Assembly (NCBI GenBank): GCA_026184775.1
Contig: JANCYW010000002.1
Location: forward strand, 186,001-250,000
Length of the DNA stretch: 64,000 nucleotides
Direction: 5' to 3'
Origin: Cyanidium caldarium
Taxonomy: Eukaryota > Rhodophyta > Bangiophyceae > Cyanidiales > Cyanidiaceae
Shown: positions 53,853 to 63,257 of the stretch, in pieces
How positions within the stretch are numbered: the stretch's first letter is position 1
Layout: every line of letters begins with the position of its first letter
Position numbers and translations under genes: made by a program
The notes under the pieces: model-generated
Seen by the model: only the letters and a program-made list of their open reading frames with translations
The model's database searches: none
What the model was told of the DNA's origin: nothing

Positions 53853-54278
53853 ACCGAGGAGTTCGACTTTGCGTCTATGACCGAGAAACTGGAAAAGACG
53901 CGCCTGGAAGAGCACGATATTTTAGAACAGATACGGGAGGCGCCCAGAAAGTACGACAAGGATGCGTCGTTCTTCGATTCACTGGGCGTAATCGACGCGG
54001 CGAGTGCACCGCCCCAAGTGGCGGACGCTGCCCACCAGGGCAGTTCGCACCAGGATATGCGCCGCCGGAACATCGAGACGTTCGGCGAGGCGGGCACGCG
54101 ACGGCGCTATCCGCCGCCGCGGGGTGGGGCAGCGCGCGGTGGCCGCGGCGGGGCATCGCGGCCGTATCGCGGTCGTCGCCGTTATCCGCCGCGTCCCACC
54201 GAGGCCGCGACGAATCGTTCCGGCGAACCGAGGGAGCGGCGGCCGCCACCGCCGTGGTCCACCACCGCGTCGACGTAG
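52926..54278 (+). CDS. LSM14: LSM14/Scd6/RAP55 mRNP protein, 450 aa
   Basis: LSM14/Scd6 represses translation and promotes decapping in P-bodies. All family parts are visible: an LSm14-type domain at about 35-110 (FIGSRIALLSKMDIRYEGIL followed by YNINPQDSTVQLQSVRSFGT and DVYDFIVFRGSDIKDLKVL), a long Pro/Ala-rich linker, a DFDF-like motif (EEFDFASMTEKLEK), an FFD box (DKDASFFDSLGVI), a TFG box (RRRNIETFGEAG), and RGG/Arg-rich C-terminal repeats. The domain order is canonical. The start ATG at 52926 gives a Gly/Pro-rich N terminus before the LSm domain. The FFD and TFG boxes bind Edc4 and DDX6 in animals. Confidence 0.96.
53814..53850 (+). repeat. GGC trinucleotide repeat in LSM14 (poly-Ala)
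   Basis: About twelve GCG/GGC units are read as an alanine run just ahead of the DFDF-like motif in the LSM14 protein. Ala runs in this family are linker-like; length is likely to vary between strains. Confidence 0.8.
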
Positions 54279-54350
54279 CCAGAGATACGGGTCGAGCACG
54301 GCGGGAGTGCTTGACGCGCAACGCGGTGACGGCCACAGCCGACTTTGGCG

Positions 54351-55265
54351 CTAGGCACTGGCCGCCAGCTGTGCTTGCAATCGCTCCAGAAACGCCGGTT
54401 GCAGCATATCGGCCGGCGGCACGGCCTCACTCCATCGACACACTGCACGAATGCTCTCCACGGAAATGCTAAAGCACGACACGTCCAGTGCCAGAATGGC
54501 GTTGCGCACCCGGCACAACGCCAGTGCCTGAGGGCGACTCGGCGCTGTCACCCCGCCGACCGCCGCATCCGTCGGCATCTCCGCCGCCATCTCCTGCTCC
54601 TCATCCTCGCCGCCATCCAGCGCCGTCGCCTCGCTCTCCACATACACCCACACGTAACCGTTCACCCCAAGCACTGCCGCCATGCCCGCATACCCCAGCG
54701 ATACCACATGTCGCGTCGACCGCCGTATGTGCGCCGGGCACACCGCCACCAACACCCCCCGTTGCCGCAGTCGCCCCAGCCGCCCCTGGATGCGGGTGTG
54801 CAGCATCATCGTGCCGTCGGCTTTCACCTCTTGCACCTCGGCACTGATCAAATCCCGCTCCGCGTATACCGCTCGCATGTTCAGCTCATCTTCCGGGGTG
54901 CGTCGGCGCTGCACACCGCCCGGCAGCGGTATGGCCGACAGTAGCAGCGCGGCGTCCTGGCGCGCCTGCACGTCTACCCGCCACCGCCGCGAGGATATCT
55001 GTACCTGGGTGACGCGCCCCACCACCACATCACCCACCTCGGGCACGTACCGCCCGCGCAGTGCCCGCACTGTCACCAGTTTGTTGATGCGCTCCACGAC
55101 GCCCGCCTGCGTGGCCCGCAGCGTGCTCGCGCGGTCGTGCGCCGACTGCCGCGTGCCGTGCCCGCGCAGCGTGTTCACCTCCGGCGCGTGAATGGCATCC
55201 CCGGGTAGTACCAGTGGTGCCGGGGAAGGTAACGAGCGTGTCGTGGCGCTCGGCGCGGTGAACAT
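54351..55265 (-). CDS. RRP4: Exosome subunit RRP4 (EXOSC2), 304 aa
   Basis: RRP4 is one of three S1/KH cap subunits of the RNA exosome. It starts with an N-terminal strand segment (LVLPGDAIHAPEVNTLRGHG), a consensus RRP4 feature. The S1 domain has GRYVPEVGDVVVGRVTQVQI and RWRVDVQARQDAALLLSAIP. The KH region then reads RRTPEDELNMRAVYAERDLI, SAEVQEV and an LGYAGMAAVLGVNGYVWV block corresponding to the family's GxNGxIW motif. The insertion between KH strands (EDEEQEMAAEMPTDAAVGG) is extra. Human RRP4 is 293 residues, so the length fits. ATG at 55265. Confidence 0.93.
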   Translation of the reverse strand: MFTAPSATTRSLPSPAPLVLPGDAIHAPEVNTLRGHGTRQSAHDRASTLRATQAGVVERINKLVTVRALRGRYVPEVGDVVVGRVTQVQISSRRWRVDVQARQDAALLLSAIPLPGGVQRRRTPEDELNMRAVYAERDLISAEVQEVKADGTMMLHTRIQGRLGRLRQRGVLVAVCPAHIRRSTRHVVSLGYAGMAAVLGVNGYVWVYVESEATALDGGEDEEQEMAAEMPTDAAVGGVTAPSRPQALALCRVRNAILALDVSCFSISVESIRAVCRWSEAVPPADMLQPAFLERLQAQLAASA

Positions 55266-55424
55266 GGCGTGATGGGCGGGGGTGCGCCCGTCGAACCCAC
55301 CGACGCGCAGTAGGGTGCGGCTTCCGCGCTACGGTGACACAACCGACCTGCCTCCGGTGATCACCCCCGTTCCCCCTCCTCTCATCCTCTCTGTCTCTCT
55401 TCCTTTCCCGACTTTTTCCTCTCT

Positions 55425-57065
55425 TTACCACACGTCGATGTCTCGCACCTTGTTGAAGATGCTTTTCGTGGTGCCCTCCGGCAGCGGGATGTCGTCGTCG
55501 GAGATGAGCGGCCACAGGTCGTCCAACGGCGACGGGATGTCGTAGCGCGCAGAACGCATGGTGTCGTACACGTCGGTGACCATTTGGGCTAGCGGGCCGT
55601 AGGCGTGTGCCTGGCGGGCGGTGAGGAAGGCGCTCAGTGCACCGATGTTGATGATGACGTCATCGGTGGAGTCGCGGGTGACGCGCTGGATCACCCGCGC
55701 GTCCTCGTCGTCGGTGGCCGCCGCCATCTCCGCGGCCGTCTCGTTGCCGCCGTCCTCGACGGCGGCGCCGGTGGCGAACACCTCCCCCAGCAACAGGTAT
55801 TCGCGCGGCAGTTGCGTGCGCAGGCGTGACGACCGCAACAGCGCGTTGCGCACCGCCATCAGGCCGTACACCACCGTCTCGTTGACGCTCTTCGGATGGC
55901 GTTGACGCCTCCGCTGCCAGGCGGCCAACGCCGCATGCACCACCAACCAGAAGGCGGCGGCGTGCATGGTGTCGAGCGGCGACAGCACCCGCTCCACCAA
56001 CTCCACCAGCTGCGTCTCGGAGCGCACATCCGGCTGCTCCAACACCGCGCGCAGCAGCGCTTCGCATTGGCGCAGCGCCCGAGCCATCGGCTGGTCGGCG
56101 ATGCGGAGCGCCAGCATCAGACGCGCGCGCAACATCTCCAGCTGCAGCTCTTCGTCGCGCTCGCCTCGGGTGCCGACGCTGATCTTGAGCGCGGTGAGGC
56201 CGTACAAAAAGCGGAAGTCGAAATAGTGTCGATTCACCACCACAAAGTGAATGCCGTCCAGTTCCAATCCGTGTGCGGCCACTCGATTGAGCGCCACGGC
56301 CAGCTCCTCGTCCACCAGCAGCTGATCCGAGAGGGACTTGACGGGCGCGCCCTCGGCAGCGCTGCTGCTGCTGCCGCTGCCGCTGCCGCCGCCGTTGAGG
56401 GACCAGTGCGGCGCGGCCTCCTCCATCTCTTTCCGATCGGTATCGCGCACCAGCCGTTGCCGCGCTTGTGACACCACCTCCAACAGGCGCATACCCGGTG
56501 GCAATCGGTGTCGAGCGATGACGTCGGCATCGATCTCGGTGGCCTCCTTGGAGGTGGCCTGCGTGATCACCTCCCGATTTTTCAGCTGCTCCAACACCAC
56601 CTTCATGTACGAGGAAGGCGTTCGGTCCATCTGTTGGGTGTTCTTCTCGATCAGCTCCGGGGTGGCGTCGTCAAAGTCGTGGTCCTCGACCGACACTGCA
56701 TGCTCGCCCAGCGCCTCCCTGCGCATGTCCTCCGCTTCGTCGGGCTCGGGCCAGTCCGGCCCCGGAAAGTCCTGAATATTCTCCAAATCCAAATCCAGTT
56801 CCCAATACGGCTTACCAGACTTAACGTACTCTTCGGTGACGTTGCCGATGAGCTCCTGCGCCTGTCCCTCTCTCGCGGCCGCCAGTCGGCCGTCGGTCAC
56901 CGTCGTCGGCGCTGCCGCGCCATCGCCGCGCTCAGCCGCCGTCTCGGTCCCAGTGGCGCGCGGCTGGCCCGCGTCTTCAGGCGGCGCCGGCGCTGGCGAC
57001 TGCGGCTGCGGACGACGCTTGGCGCTGGCAGCTCGGGCACTGTCCTTTTTGGGGCGCTTGCCCAT
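55425..57065 (-). CDS. Hypothetical conserved-looking protein, 546 aa
   Basis: Not firmly recognised. From the ATG at 57065 (MGKRPKKDSARAASAKRRPQ) it has a basic disordered start; then YWELDLDLENIQDFPGPDWP and a run of acidic helices; then a middle block with LVDEELAVALNRVAAHGLEL and FRFLYGLTALKISVGTRGE; and a C-terminal helical region (LVELVERVLSPLDTMHAAAF, VVYGLMAVRNALLRSSRL). It ends KSIFNKVRDIDVW. The helical topology faintly recalls plastid endoribonuclease-E-like plant proteins, by memory only. An upstream in-frame ATG at 57377 would give 650 residues with an acid-poor leader containing an early Phe, as in red-algal transit peptides, so plastid targeting is possible. Confidence 0.72.
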   Translation of the reverse strand: MGKRPKKDSARAASAKRRPQPQSPAPAPPEDAGQPRATGTETAAERGDGAAAPTTVTDGRLAAAREGQAQELIGNVTEEYVKSGKPYWELDLDLENIQDFPGPDWPEPDEAEDMRREALGEHAVSVEDHDFDDATPELIEKNTQQMDRTPSSYMKVVLEQLKNREVITQATSKEATEIDADVIARHRLPPGMRLLEVVSQARQRLVRDTDRKEMEEAAPHWSLNGGGSGSGSSSSAAEGAPVKSLSDQLLVDEELAVALNRVAAHGLELDGIHFVVVNRHYFDFRFLYGLTALKISVGTRGERDEELQLEMLRARLMLALRIADQPMARALRQCEALLRAVLEQPDVRSETQLVELVERVLSPLDTMHAAAFWLVVHAALAAWQRRRQRHPKSVNETVVYGLMAVRNALLRSSRLRTQLPREYLLLGEVFATGAAVEDGGNETAAEMAAATDDEDARVIQRVTRDSTDDVIINIGALSAFLTARQAHAYGPLAQMVTDVYDTMRSARYDIPSPLDDLWPLISDDDIPLPEGTTKSIFNKVRDIDVW

Positions 57066-57714
57066 GGCCAGGGTGAAACCCGCGGGCCACCTCGGTGCCG
57101 CCTCCCCCCGCCACACCGTCACAGCCGACCCAGCAGCACGCACCGTCGCCGCCCCCGCACTCCATACCACGGTTCGGTGGCGCGAGAGGGAAAGCGGTCC
57201 GCCCAGCTGCCGGCCGCGTGTGCCGGACGCCCAGCCCGACCGACCGGCGGCCGGAACAAACGCCAACGGGTCGCCACCTTGCCCGGAAAAAGAGCCATCC
57301 GGACAGCAAGGTTTCTCTAAAGCAATGAGGGCAAAGCGCGCCTGACACTCGCCACGACACACTCCTCTCGGCTCCATGACGAAGGCAGCGTCGCGCAAGG
57401 CAGGCGACTGCACCGCAAGGACGCGAAAGTCGTCCAGCAGACGCCGCGGCCTCCGAAATCCGCCCCATCGCGCACCCGAGCGGGAGCGGATGCGCCGGAG
57501 GGGCGCGGTCGGAGACCACCACGGCGGACACGCATATGCATCACCAAGTGTGAGAGAGAGCGTCGGTGCCAGTTCTCCGCTCCTTTACACTCGGTAAGGA
57601 CATTCTACTGTCCATCCTTGTCCGTATCGGATATTCATCAAGCTCTCCGAGAGACACCTCCCAGCCCACAGTGCGCCCCGTGCTTTGCGCCTCGCACTCC
57701 CATCTCCCACGCTC
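57066..57714. other. Intergenic, 649 bp (may include a transit-peptide coding part)
   Basis: Spacer between the 546-residue hypothetical gene and the uL11m gene. Bases 57066-57377 could code a plastid leader for the hypothetical gene if its upstream ATG is used. The rest has no clear coding sequence, RNA fold or repeat. Confidence 0.4.
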
Positions 57715-58182
57715 CTACACCGACGCATCACGGTCGTCCACGATGCGCACACCCACACTTCGTGCTGTGCCCAACACGCACTTGCACAGACCGCGCAGCG
57801 GGACGTCTTGCAGGTGATGGTCCTGTTGTTTGATGCAGGCGATCTCGTATACCGCCCGCAACCCGACCGGTTCGCCGACATACTGGCGTCCGGGCTGGGC
57901 GCTGCCCTTGTCGACACCGGCCGCCCGCAGCAGCAGGTACGCCACGGGCGGCGTGCGCGTCACAAAGGTGAACGTGCGATCGGTGTACGCGGTGATGACC
58001 GTCGGGAGTGGTGTGCCCTGCCGAACGTTCTCCGTCGCCTTGTTAAAGTCTTTGCAGAATTGCATAATATTCAGTCCCAGCTGACCCAGGCGCGGTCCCA
58101 CGGGCGGTCCCGGTGCGGCCTTGCCGGCCGGCACCAGCATGCGCAGCACTTGCCGCACCGCCTTGCGCCCCACCGGTGGCAT
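57715..58182 (-). CDS. MRPL11: Mitochondrial ribosomal protein uL11m, 155 aa
   Basis: uL11 forms the GTPase-associated stalk base of the large subunit. The sequence [20 protein letters not shown] with [20 protein letters not shown] is the universal uL11 start; [22 protein letters not shown] matches the RNA-binding domain. The features IMQFCKDFN and the [11 protein letters not shown]...[23 protein letters not shown] end are of the mitochondrial form (MRPL11), not the plastid form, which is usually plastid-encoded in red algae. No separate presequence is present after the ATG at 58182, as in some mitochondrial L11 proteins. It diverges from the proteasome alpha4 gene. Confidence 0.92.
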   Translation of the reverse strand: MPPVGRKAVRQVLRMLVPAGKAAPGPPVGPRLGQLGLNIMQFCKDFNKATENVRQGTPLPTVITAYTDRTFTFVTRTPPVAYLLLRAAGVDKGSAQPGRQYVGEPVGLRAVYEIACIKQQDHHLQDVPLRGLCKCVLGTARSVGVRIVDDRDASV

Positions 58183-58450
58183 GGGAAGAACTGAGCCCGG
58201 AACCTTCCGTCTCAGACGCAGTCGATCGCCAGGGCGTTCGATCAGAAGATGGGGATGCGTGTTATGCTCTCGTTGTGACGCCAAGCCCTCCTCACCGCAT
58301 TCTCCGGGCCATGAGCCAGCCCCGTCCAACCGTGAACCGACGCGCGGCTCGCACCCCCAGCGCGATCCGGTGGACGCGCAGCGAGCGTTTCCGCACGCGC
58401 GGAGTTGCCGCTCTGTGGACCGCGCATCCGCCCATCGATCACCAAACTCC

Positions 58451-59260
58451 ATGTCCCGTTATGACCGGGCGATCACCGTATTCTCACCCGACGGTCACCT
58501 GTTCCAAGTCGAGTATGCACTAGAGGCAGTGCGCAAGGGCACGACGGCGGTGGGGGTGCGCAGCCCGGAGGCGATCGTGCTGGCGGTGGAGAAGAAATCC
58601 ACCGCCAAGCTGCAGGATCCGCGCACGGTGCGCAAGGTGGTGATGCTGGATCGGCACCTGGTGATGACGTTTGCGGGGTTGACGGCGGACGCGCGCGTGT
58701 TGACGAATCGGGCGCGGGTGGAGTGTCAGTCGTATCGGTTGACGGTGGAGGACGCGCCCTCGGCCGAGTACATCACCAAGCACGTGGCGCAGCTGCAACA
58801 GCGCTACACGCAGTCGGGCGGCGTGCGGCCGTTCGGTCTGTCGACGCTGATCGCCGGCTTTGACATGGACGGCACGCCGCGCTTGTTTCAGACGGAGCCA
58901 TCGGGCACGTACTTGGAGTGGAAGGCGAGCGCCATCGGGCGCAACGCCAAGACCGTCCTGGAATACCTGGAGAAGCATTATCGGGCGGCGGGCGAGGCGG
59001 ACGCGAGTACGGACAGCGCCGCGCTGATCACCACCGAAGAGCAGTGCTTGCAGCTGGCGGTGCGGGCGCTTCTGGAGGTGGTGGAGGGCAGTGGCAAGAA
59101 CGTGGAGATTGTGGTGTTGCGACGTAGTGGCGAGATCGTCGAGCTGAGCGACGAGGTGGTCGAGTCGGTGGTCAGCCGTGTGGAACGGGAGAAGAAGGAG
59201 GCCGAGGAGGAGAAGCGGCGGCGACAAGCGCTGGCATCGGACGGGAGCATGGGCGTGTAG
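58451..59260 (+). CDS. PSMA7: 20S proteasome subunit alpha4 (PSMA7/Pre6), 269 aa
   Basis: The protein opens [36 protein letters not shown], the alpha-subunit signature, where the [12 protein letters not shown] start and [12 protein letters not shown] are typical of alpha4. [56 protein letters not shown], and [20 protein letters not shown] follow in order. The C terminus has the usual charged helix ([14 protein letters not shown]). The length is near 248-260 in other species. ATG at 58451. Confidence 0.96.
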   Translation: MSRYDRAITVFSPDGHLFQVEYALEAVRKGTTAVGVRSPEAIVLAVEKKSTAKLQDPRTVRKVVMLDRHLVMTFAGLTADARVLTNRARVECQSYRLTVEDAPSAEYITKHVAQLQQRYTQSGGVRPFGLSTLIAGFDMDGTPRLFQTEPSGTYLEWKASAIGRNAKTVLEYLEKHYRAAGEADASTDSAALITTEEQCLQLAVRALLEVVEGSGKNVEIVVLRRSGEIVELSDEVVESVVSRVEREKKEAEEEKRRRQALASDGSMGV

Positions 59261-59329
59261 AGAGGGGGACAAGTGTGCGCGGAGGTGGACACGGTAGAGA
59301 GGAAGGTGCTGTGGCTTCCGAGCGTCTCA

Positions 59330-60508
59330 TCACGAAGAGCGCAACACTTGCACGCTGTTCTCTTCACTTTGTTCATCGCGCACCATCTTTACGACGGTGC
59401 CGCCGCCGACGCAGACGTGCTGGCGATAGAGCACAATCGCTTGGCCGGGGGCGGTCGCCGGCGCCGGGCCGACGGAGCGGATGTGCAGGCGCGGACGCAT
59501 GGCCGCCTCGGGAGCACCGATGCAGGTCACTGTGCATGGCGTCAGGTGGTGACGATGCCACGCCCGATACCAATAGCGGTCGCTGGATGCATCGGCGACA
59601 CCGCAGGCGCGTTCCGCATCGTGCCGCGAGGACCATAAATCGAACGCCTCCACCTCGTAACCGCGACACCGTAGCCGCGGATGCTCCCGCCCCGCACACA
59701 CGTGCATGAGACGCGCGATGGGGTCCTTGTCGCACACGTAATACGGTCGGGACATGCCGCTGAGGCGTGCGCGCTGTCCCACGGTCCAGTACGGCGACAG
59801 CTGTCCGACGCGCCGTCCGGTGTCGACATCCACCGCGGCGTAATCGCCACCTGCCAGAACGTAGTCGTTGAGAAACGAGGCGATCGACTTGCGATTGCCG
59901 ATAAAACAGATGCCGCGGGTGGATCGTCGCTCCGCGTTGGGCAGGCCGATGCGACGCGCCAATGCGCGCACTGCCTCCTTGTCGGGCATGTCACCGACCG
60001 GGAAGAGCACGCGATGAAAGGCCGCCGCCGGTGTGGCCGCCAAAAAGTAGGTCTGGTCCTTGAGGTCGTCGTGTGCTCGGCACAGGTGTCCATGCACCAA
60101 ACGCGCGTGGTGGCCAGTGGCCACATAGTCGCCGAGGCCATCGACCGCCCGCCGAAACACACCGAATTTGATGCGCCGATTGCAGACGAGATCCGGTGAA
60201 GGCGTCTCACCGCGACTGTACGCTTCGAGGATGTGCGGCACGAACACCGACTGCCAGTACTCTCGCGTCAGGTCGATGAGGCGCAGATCCTCCAACCGCA
60301 AATGCTCCGCCACGCGTTGCGCCATGATATAATCGGCGCTCGCAGTACACTCTCTGCTGCCGCTGGCATCGGCGTCGTCGCCAGGCCACCACGGCCGCAT
60401 AAACGCGCCCACCACCCGGTAGCCCAGCTCGCGCAACCGATACGCCGCCACCGCCGAATCCACCCCGCCCGACAATGCCACCACCACCCGCTGCGCTGAA
60501 GCGCTCAT
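59330..60508 (-). CDS. TRMU: tRNA-specific 2-thiouridylase (MnmA/TRMU), 392 aa
   Basis: Thiolates the wobble uridine of Lys, Glu and Gln tRNAs. The PP-loop VVVALSGGVDSAVAAYRLRE is at the N terminus, as in MnmA. The first catalytic Cys is in SPDLVCNRRIKFGVF; YVATGHHARL and LKDQTYFLAATPAAAFHRVL follow; the second Cys is in TRGICFIGNRKSIASFLNDY. The C-terminal beta domain includes GQLSPYWTVGQRARL, and VGPAPATAPGQAIVLYRQHV matches the MnmA RxxPxAPGQ motif. The ATG at 60508 gives no leader, so the organelle target is unclear; mitochondrial and plastid enzymes of this type exist. Its stop is 69 bp from PSMA7, convergent. Confidence 0.95.
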   Translation of the reverse strand: MSASAQRVVVALSGGVDSAVAAYRLRELGYRVVGAFMRPWWPGDDADASGSRECTASADYIMAQRVAEHLRLEDLRLIDLTREYWQSVFVPHILEAYSRGETPSPDLVCNRRIKFGVFRRAVDGLGDYVATGHHARLVHGHLCRAHDDLKDQTYFLAATPAAAFHRVLFPVGDMPDKEAVRALARRIGLPNAERRSTRGICFIGNRKSIASFLNDYVLAGGDYAAVDVDTGRRVGQLSPYWTVGQRARLSGMSRPYYVCDKDPIARLMHVCAGREHPRLRCRGYEVEAFDLWSSRHDAERACGVADASSDRYWYRAWHRHHLTPCTVTCIGAPEAAMRPRLHIRSVGPAPATAPGQAIVLYRQHVCVGGGTVVKMVRDEQSEENSVQVLRSS

Positions 60509-60823
60509 GACCGCTACCGTTGATGCGGGAAGGATGCGCCGTGGCGTCAGTTAGGGTGGTCATGCGGTGGAGGTGGAGCGCAAGGCCAGAGGAGGAGGCC
60601 GCGCCACCCTGCCACGGGTTGCGCGCCGAGCGGCACGCGCCCTGCAGTCCGGCGCGACGGGTCTGCACAATCTTGTTTCATATCTCGGGCACGTGGGGAG
60701 TTGCCGCCATTTCGTCACGGCTCGCCCCCTCCTGTTCGGTCACACGCGACCGCCCCGCACGCATTCCGCGGCACGCTTTCCGCTCCGGCCTCGTCGGGTG
60801 CTCCGGTTCCCGTGTCTGCGCTC
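60509..60823. other. Intergenic, divergent promoter region, 315 bp
   Basis: Between the divergent starts of TRMU and the enoyl-ACP reductase. A FabI frame is open through it without an ATG. No RNA gene or repeat recognised. Confidence 0.4.
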
Positions 60824-61846
60824 ATGTCGCCTGCAACGTCGTTTGTGGTGCACAGCACGCTGGGAAACGCCAAGGCGTACCATCGGGTGTCGGGATGTTG
60901 GTCGAGTGCGTGGGTATCGGGCACGCCGAGAGCGCGGCACTCGGCGAGATGGCCCCGGCCGCGCGGCCGCATCGGCCACCGCCTTTCCGTGCCGCTGCGC
61001 CTGCAATCCAACGAGGCGCGTTCGCCGCTGGTCGATCTGCGGGGTAAGCAGGCGCTGGTGACCGGCATCGCCAATCAGCGCTCGATCGCCTTCGGCGTGG
61101 CACAGGCGCTGAAGCAGGCCGGCGCGGAGATCGGCGTGGCGTATCTGCCCATCAACGAGCGCGCCGAGAGCAAGATCGCCAAGCTGGTGGAGCCGCTATC
61201 GCCCACGCTCATGGTGCCGTGCGATGTACAATCGCGCGCCAATATGGAGGCGTTGTTCGATACCATGCGACAAAAGTGGGGCGGTCTGGACATTCTGGTG
61301 CACTGCCTGGCGTTCGCCGACCGAGGCGATCTGGAGGGCGACTTTAGCAAGACCAGCCGCGACGGATTCCATCTGGCGCTCGGTGTCAGCACGTATTCGC
61401 TGATTGAAATGTGCGGCCTGGCGAAGCCGCTCTTCCGGAAGAATGGCTCGGTGGTGACGCTCACGTACCTCGGTGCCGAGCGCGTGGTGCCTAATTACAA
61501 CGTGATGGGCGTGGCCAAGGCCGGGCTGGAGTGCTCGGTGCGATATTTGGCCTCGGAGCTGGGACCGCAACTGGGCGTGCGGGTGAATGGTGTGTCGGCC
61601 GGGCCGATACGCACGCTGGCGTCGTCGGCCATCGGTGGCATCACCACCATGATTCGCAACGTGGAGATGAATGCACCGCTGCGGCGCACGGTCACACAGG
61701 AGGAGGTGGGCAAGACGGCTGCGTTTTTGCTCAGCGAGGCCGCCTCGGGCATCACCGGCCAGGTGCTGTATGTCGACTCCGGTTACGCCATCATGGGCTC
61801 GCCGGTGTTCGGCGACGGAGCGCCCGGCGGGGGCGCAGGCGGGTAG
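60824..61846 (+). CDS. fabI: Plastid enoyl-[acyl-carrier-protein] reductase (FabI type), 340 aa
   Basis: Catalyses the last reduction of each type II fatty-acid elongation cycle, with NADH. The mature domain begins LVDLRGKQALVTGIANQRSI with AFGVAQALKQAGAEIGVAYL; LMVPCDVQSRANMEALFDTM; GLDILVHCLAFADRGDLEGD; GSVVTLTYLGAERVVPNYNV; and MGVAKAGLECSVRYLASELG, which holds the active-site Tyr and Lys (NYNVMGVAKA). GIRTLA-type SAGPIRTLASSAIGG and the C-terminal GQVLYVDSGYAIMG complete the fold. The leader from the ATG at 60824 (MSPATSFVVHSTLGNAKAYH) is acid-free with an early Phe, fitting red-algal plastid targeting. FabI-type enoyl reductase is the triclosan target class. Confidence 0.95.
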   Translation: MSPATSFVVHSTLGNAKAYHRVSGCWSSAWVSGTPRARHSARWPRPRGRIGHRLSVPLRLQSNEARSPLVDLRGKQALVTGIANQRSIAFGVAQALKQAGAEIGVAYLPINERAESKIAKLVEPLSPTLMVPCDVQSRANMEALFDTMRQKWGGLDILVHCLAFADRGDLEGDFSKTSRDGFHLALGVSTYSLIEMCGLAKPLFRKNGSVVTLTYLGAERVVPNYNVMGVAKAGLECSVRYLASELGPQLGVRVNGVSAGPIRTLASSAIGGITTMIRNVEMNAPLRRTVTQEEVGKTAAFLLSEAASGITGQVLYVDSGYAIMGSPVFGDGAPGGGAGG

Positions 61847-61922
61847 GGCGGTCGGTAGCAGCTTCTAGAGGGCGGCGCGGACGAAGCACGTTGCACCAGG
61901 CAGGTGCGCCCAGCTTGTCGGT

Positions 61923-62807
61923 TCAGGCCGTCCCCCCGTTGGCGTGCTCGGTGAGCAGCTGGCCGGTCTCGGCTGCAGGGATATTCTCGTCGCCCACGCT
62001 CAGCCGCACCGCGCGCCGTATATCGGGAATGGAGCGCGCCTCGACGAACATCGCCAGCCACACCTGTCCCCTCGGCGCGACAGCCGTTCGCTCCAGTCGC
62101 AACACGTGGGTGGCGATGGCGTGCTGGTAAAACGCATCATCTAGGATCGATGCAAAGGTGTAGCCGGGGGTAGTGCGTGGCGTCTGCTGCCGCTTGGCCT
62201 GCTTTCGCTGACGGACACCGCGGCGGCGCTCACTGTCGGGGCGCCCGACGTGCGCCCGGCCCACATGCACGTACCGCGTAAACGCAAACGGGCTGTTCGC
62301 CGGCGCGTCGCGAGTGTCGTCCTCGACGGCCCACTGCAGTTCGTCGAACAGTGCTTGCAGTAGCCACGGGAAGAGCGCTGCCGGGAAGTTGAGCAGCGGC
62401 GTGCCAAACACGATCCACCCGGTGCCGGTCGGCTCGAACGGCGTCGCCGGCAATACCTGCGCGTGCGCCGCATACGACAGACACGACAACACACCCAGCG
62501 GTGCCTCATCCAAAAGCACCACGGTGCCGACGCGAGTTTGTCGGCAGACCGCGGCGGCGAGCGCCTCGGCGTGCGGGCCGTACGCGTCGAGCAGGGCGGA
62601 CACTTGAGGTTGGATGTCGGCAGCGGGATCCCGGAACGCTACCGATGTGTGAACCGTAGAGCCGCGAGACTGGGACGAGCTGTCAGAGAGCGAGCCAGTG
62701 TCGGAGGTGCTGGAGGATGCACCACTGGGTGAGGACGACTCGGAATCGCTGATGTCGTCGGGAGACGCTGCCGGCCGTGCCCGCCGGCGCCTCCTCTGCT
62801 TGGTCAT
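61923..62807 (-). CDS. BCP1: BCCIP/Bcp1 family protein, 294 aa
   Basis: Bcp1 escorts uL14 (Rpl23) to the nucleus in yeast; human BCCIP is also linked to cell-cycle control. After an acidic Ser-rich start (MTKQRRRRRARPAASPDDIS DSESSS), the folded region reads HTSVAFRDPAADIQPQVSAL LDAYGP, VGTVVLLDEAPLGVLSCLSY, FPAALFPWLLQALFDELQWA, FTRYVHVGRAHVGR and FASILDDAFYQHAIATHVLR LERTAV, ending GQVWLAMFVEARSIPDIRRA. These align with BCCIP blocks (IGSVI..., FGFISLLNL, YFYLL..., EEFFYEKAI). The length matches human BCCIP (314). The ATG is at 62807. Converges with FabI, 76 bp apart. Confidence 0.78.
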   Translation of the reverse strand: MTKQRRRRRARPAASPDDISDSESSSPSGASSSTSDTGSLSDSSSQSRGSTVHTSVAFRDPAADIQPQVSALLDAYGPHAEALAAAVCRQTRVGTVVLLDEAPLGVLSCLSYAAHAQVLPATPFEPTGTGWIVFGTPLLNFPAALFPWLLQALFDELQWAVEDDTRDAPANSPFAFTRYVHVGRAHVGRPDSERRRGVRQRKQAKRQQTPRTTPGYTFASILDDAFYQHAIATHVLRLERTAVAPRGQVWLAMFVEARSIPDIRRAVRLSVGDENIPAAETGQLLTEHANGGTA

Positions 62808-63257
62808 GGATCCGTCAACCAGAGAGCACTGACGCGAAGCGTGAGAGGAGCGTCCGTGGCGCTGGGAGCGTTGTTCAGACTCCAGCAGAGTTCACCAGGA
62901 TGATGAGGCGGCAGTGCTCGGGTGCGTTGTTCGACGTTGCGAGGCCGACGACTGGCACGCGCCGAGACGGAGGCGGCGTCCACGGGACAAGAATGGAGGG
63001 GGGAGCCGCAGACGCGTGGCCGTTTGAGCATGAATCGTCTCTTGTTTATGGCAAATAGCTGGCAATGTGTATGCGACTGGCACCGGCACGAATGCGTACC
63101 CTCCCGACACCCCGATGCAGTGCCCACCGCAACCCCCGTCAAGCACCTCAGCGCTGCTCGGCAAACCGCCCCACGGCCTCCCATCCGGGCGATGCGGAGT
63201 CCGCCCTCCACGTGCTGCAGCGGACGCGCGCCTCGCCGCTCTCCCCGCCCATCTGCA
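62808..63257. other. Intergenic, 450 bp
   Basis: Tandem spacer on the minus strand between the 3' end of the bZIP gene and the start of BCP1. It should hold the BCP1 promoter. Open frames on the plus strand run through it but look like shadows. No RNA gene recognised. Confidence 0.4.
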
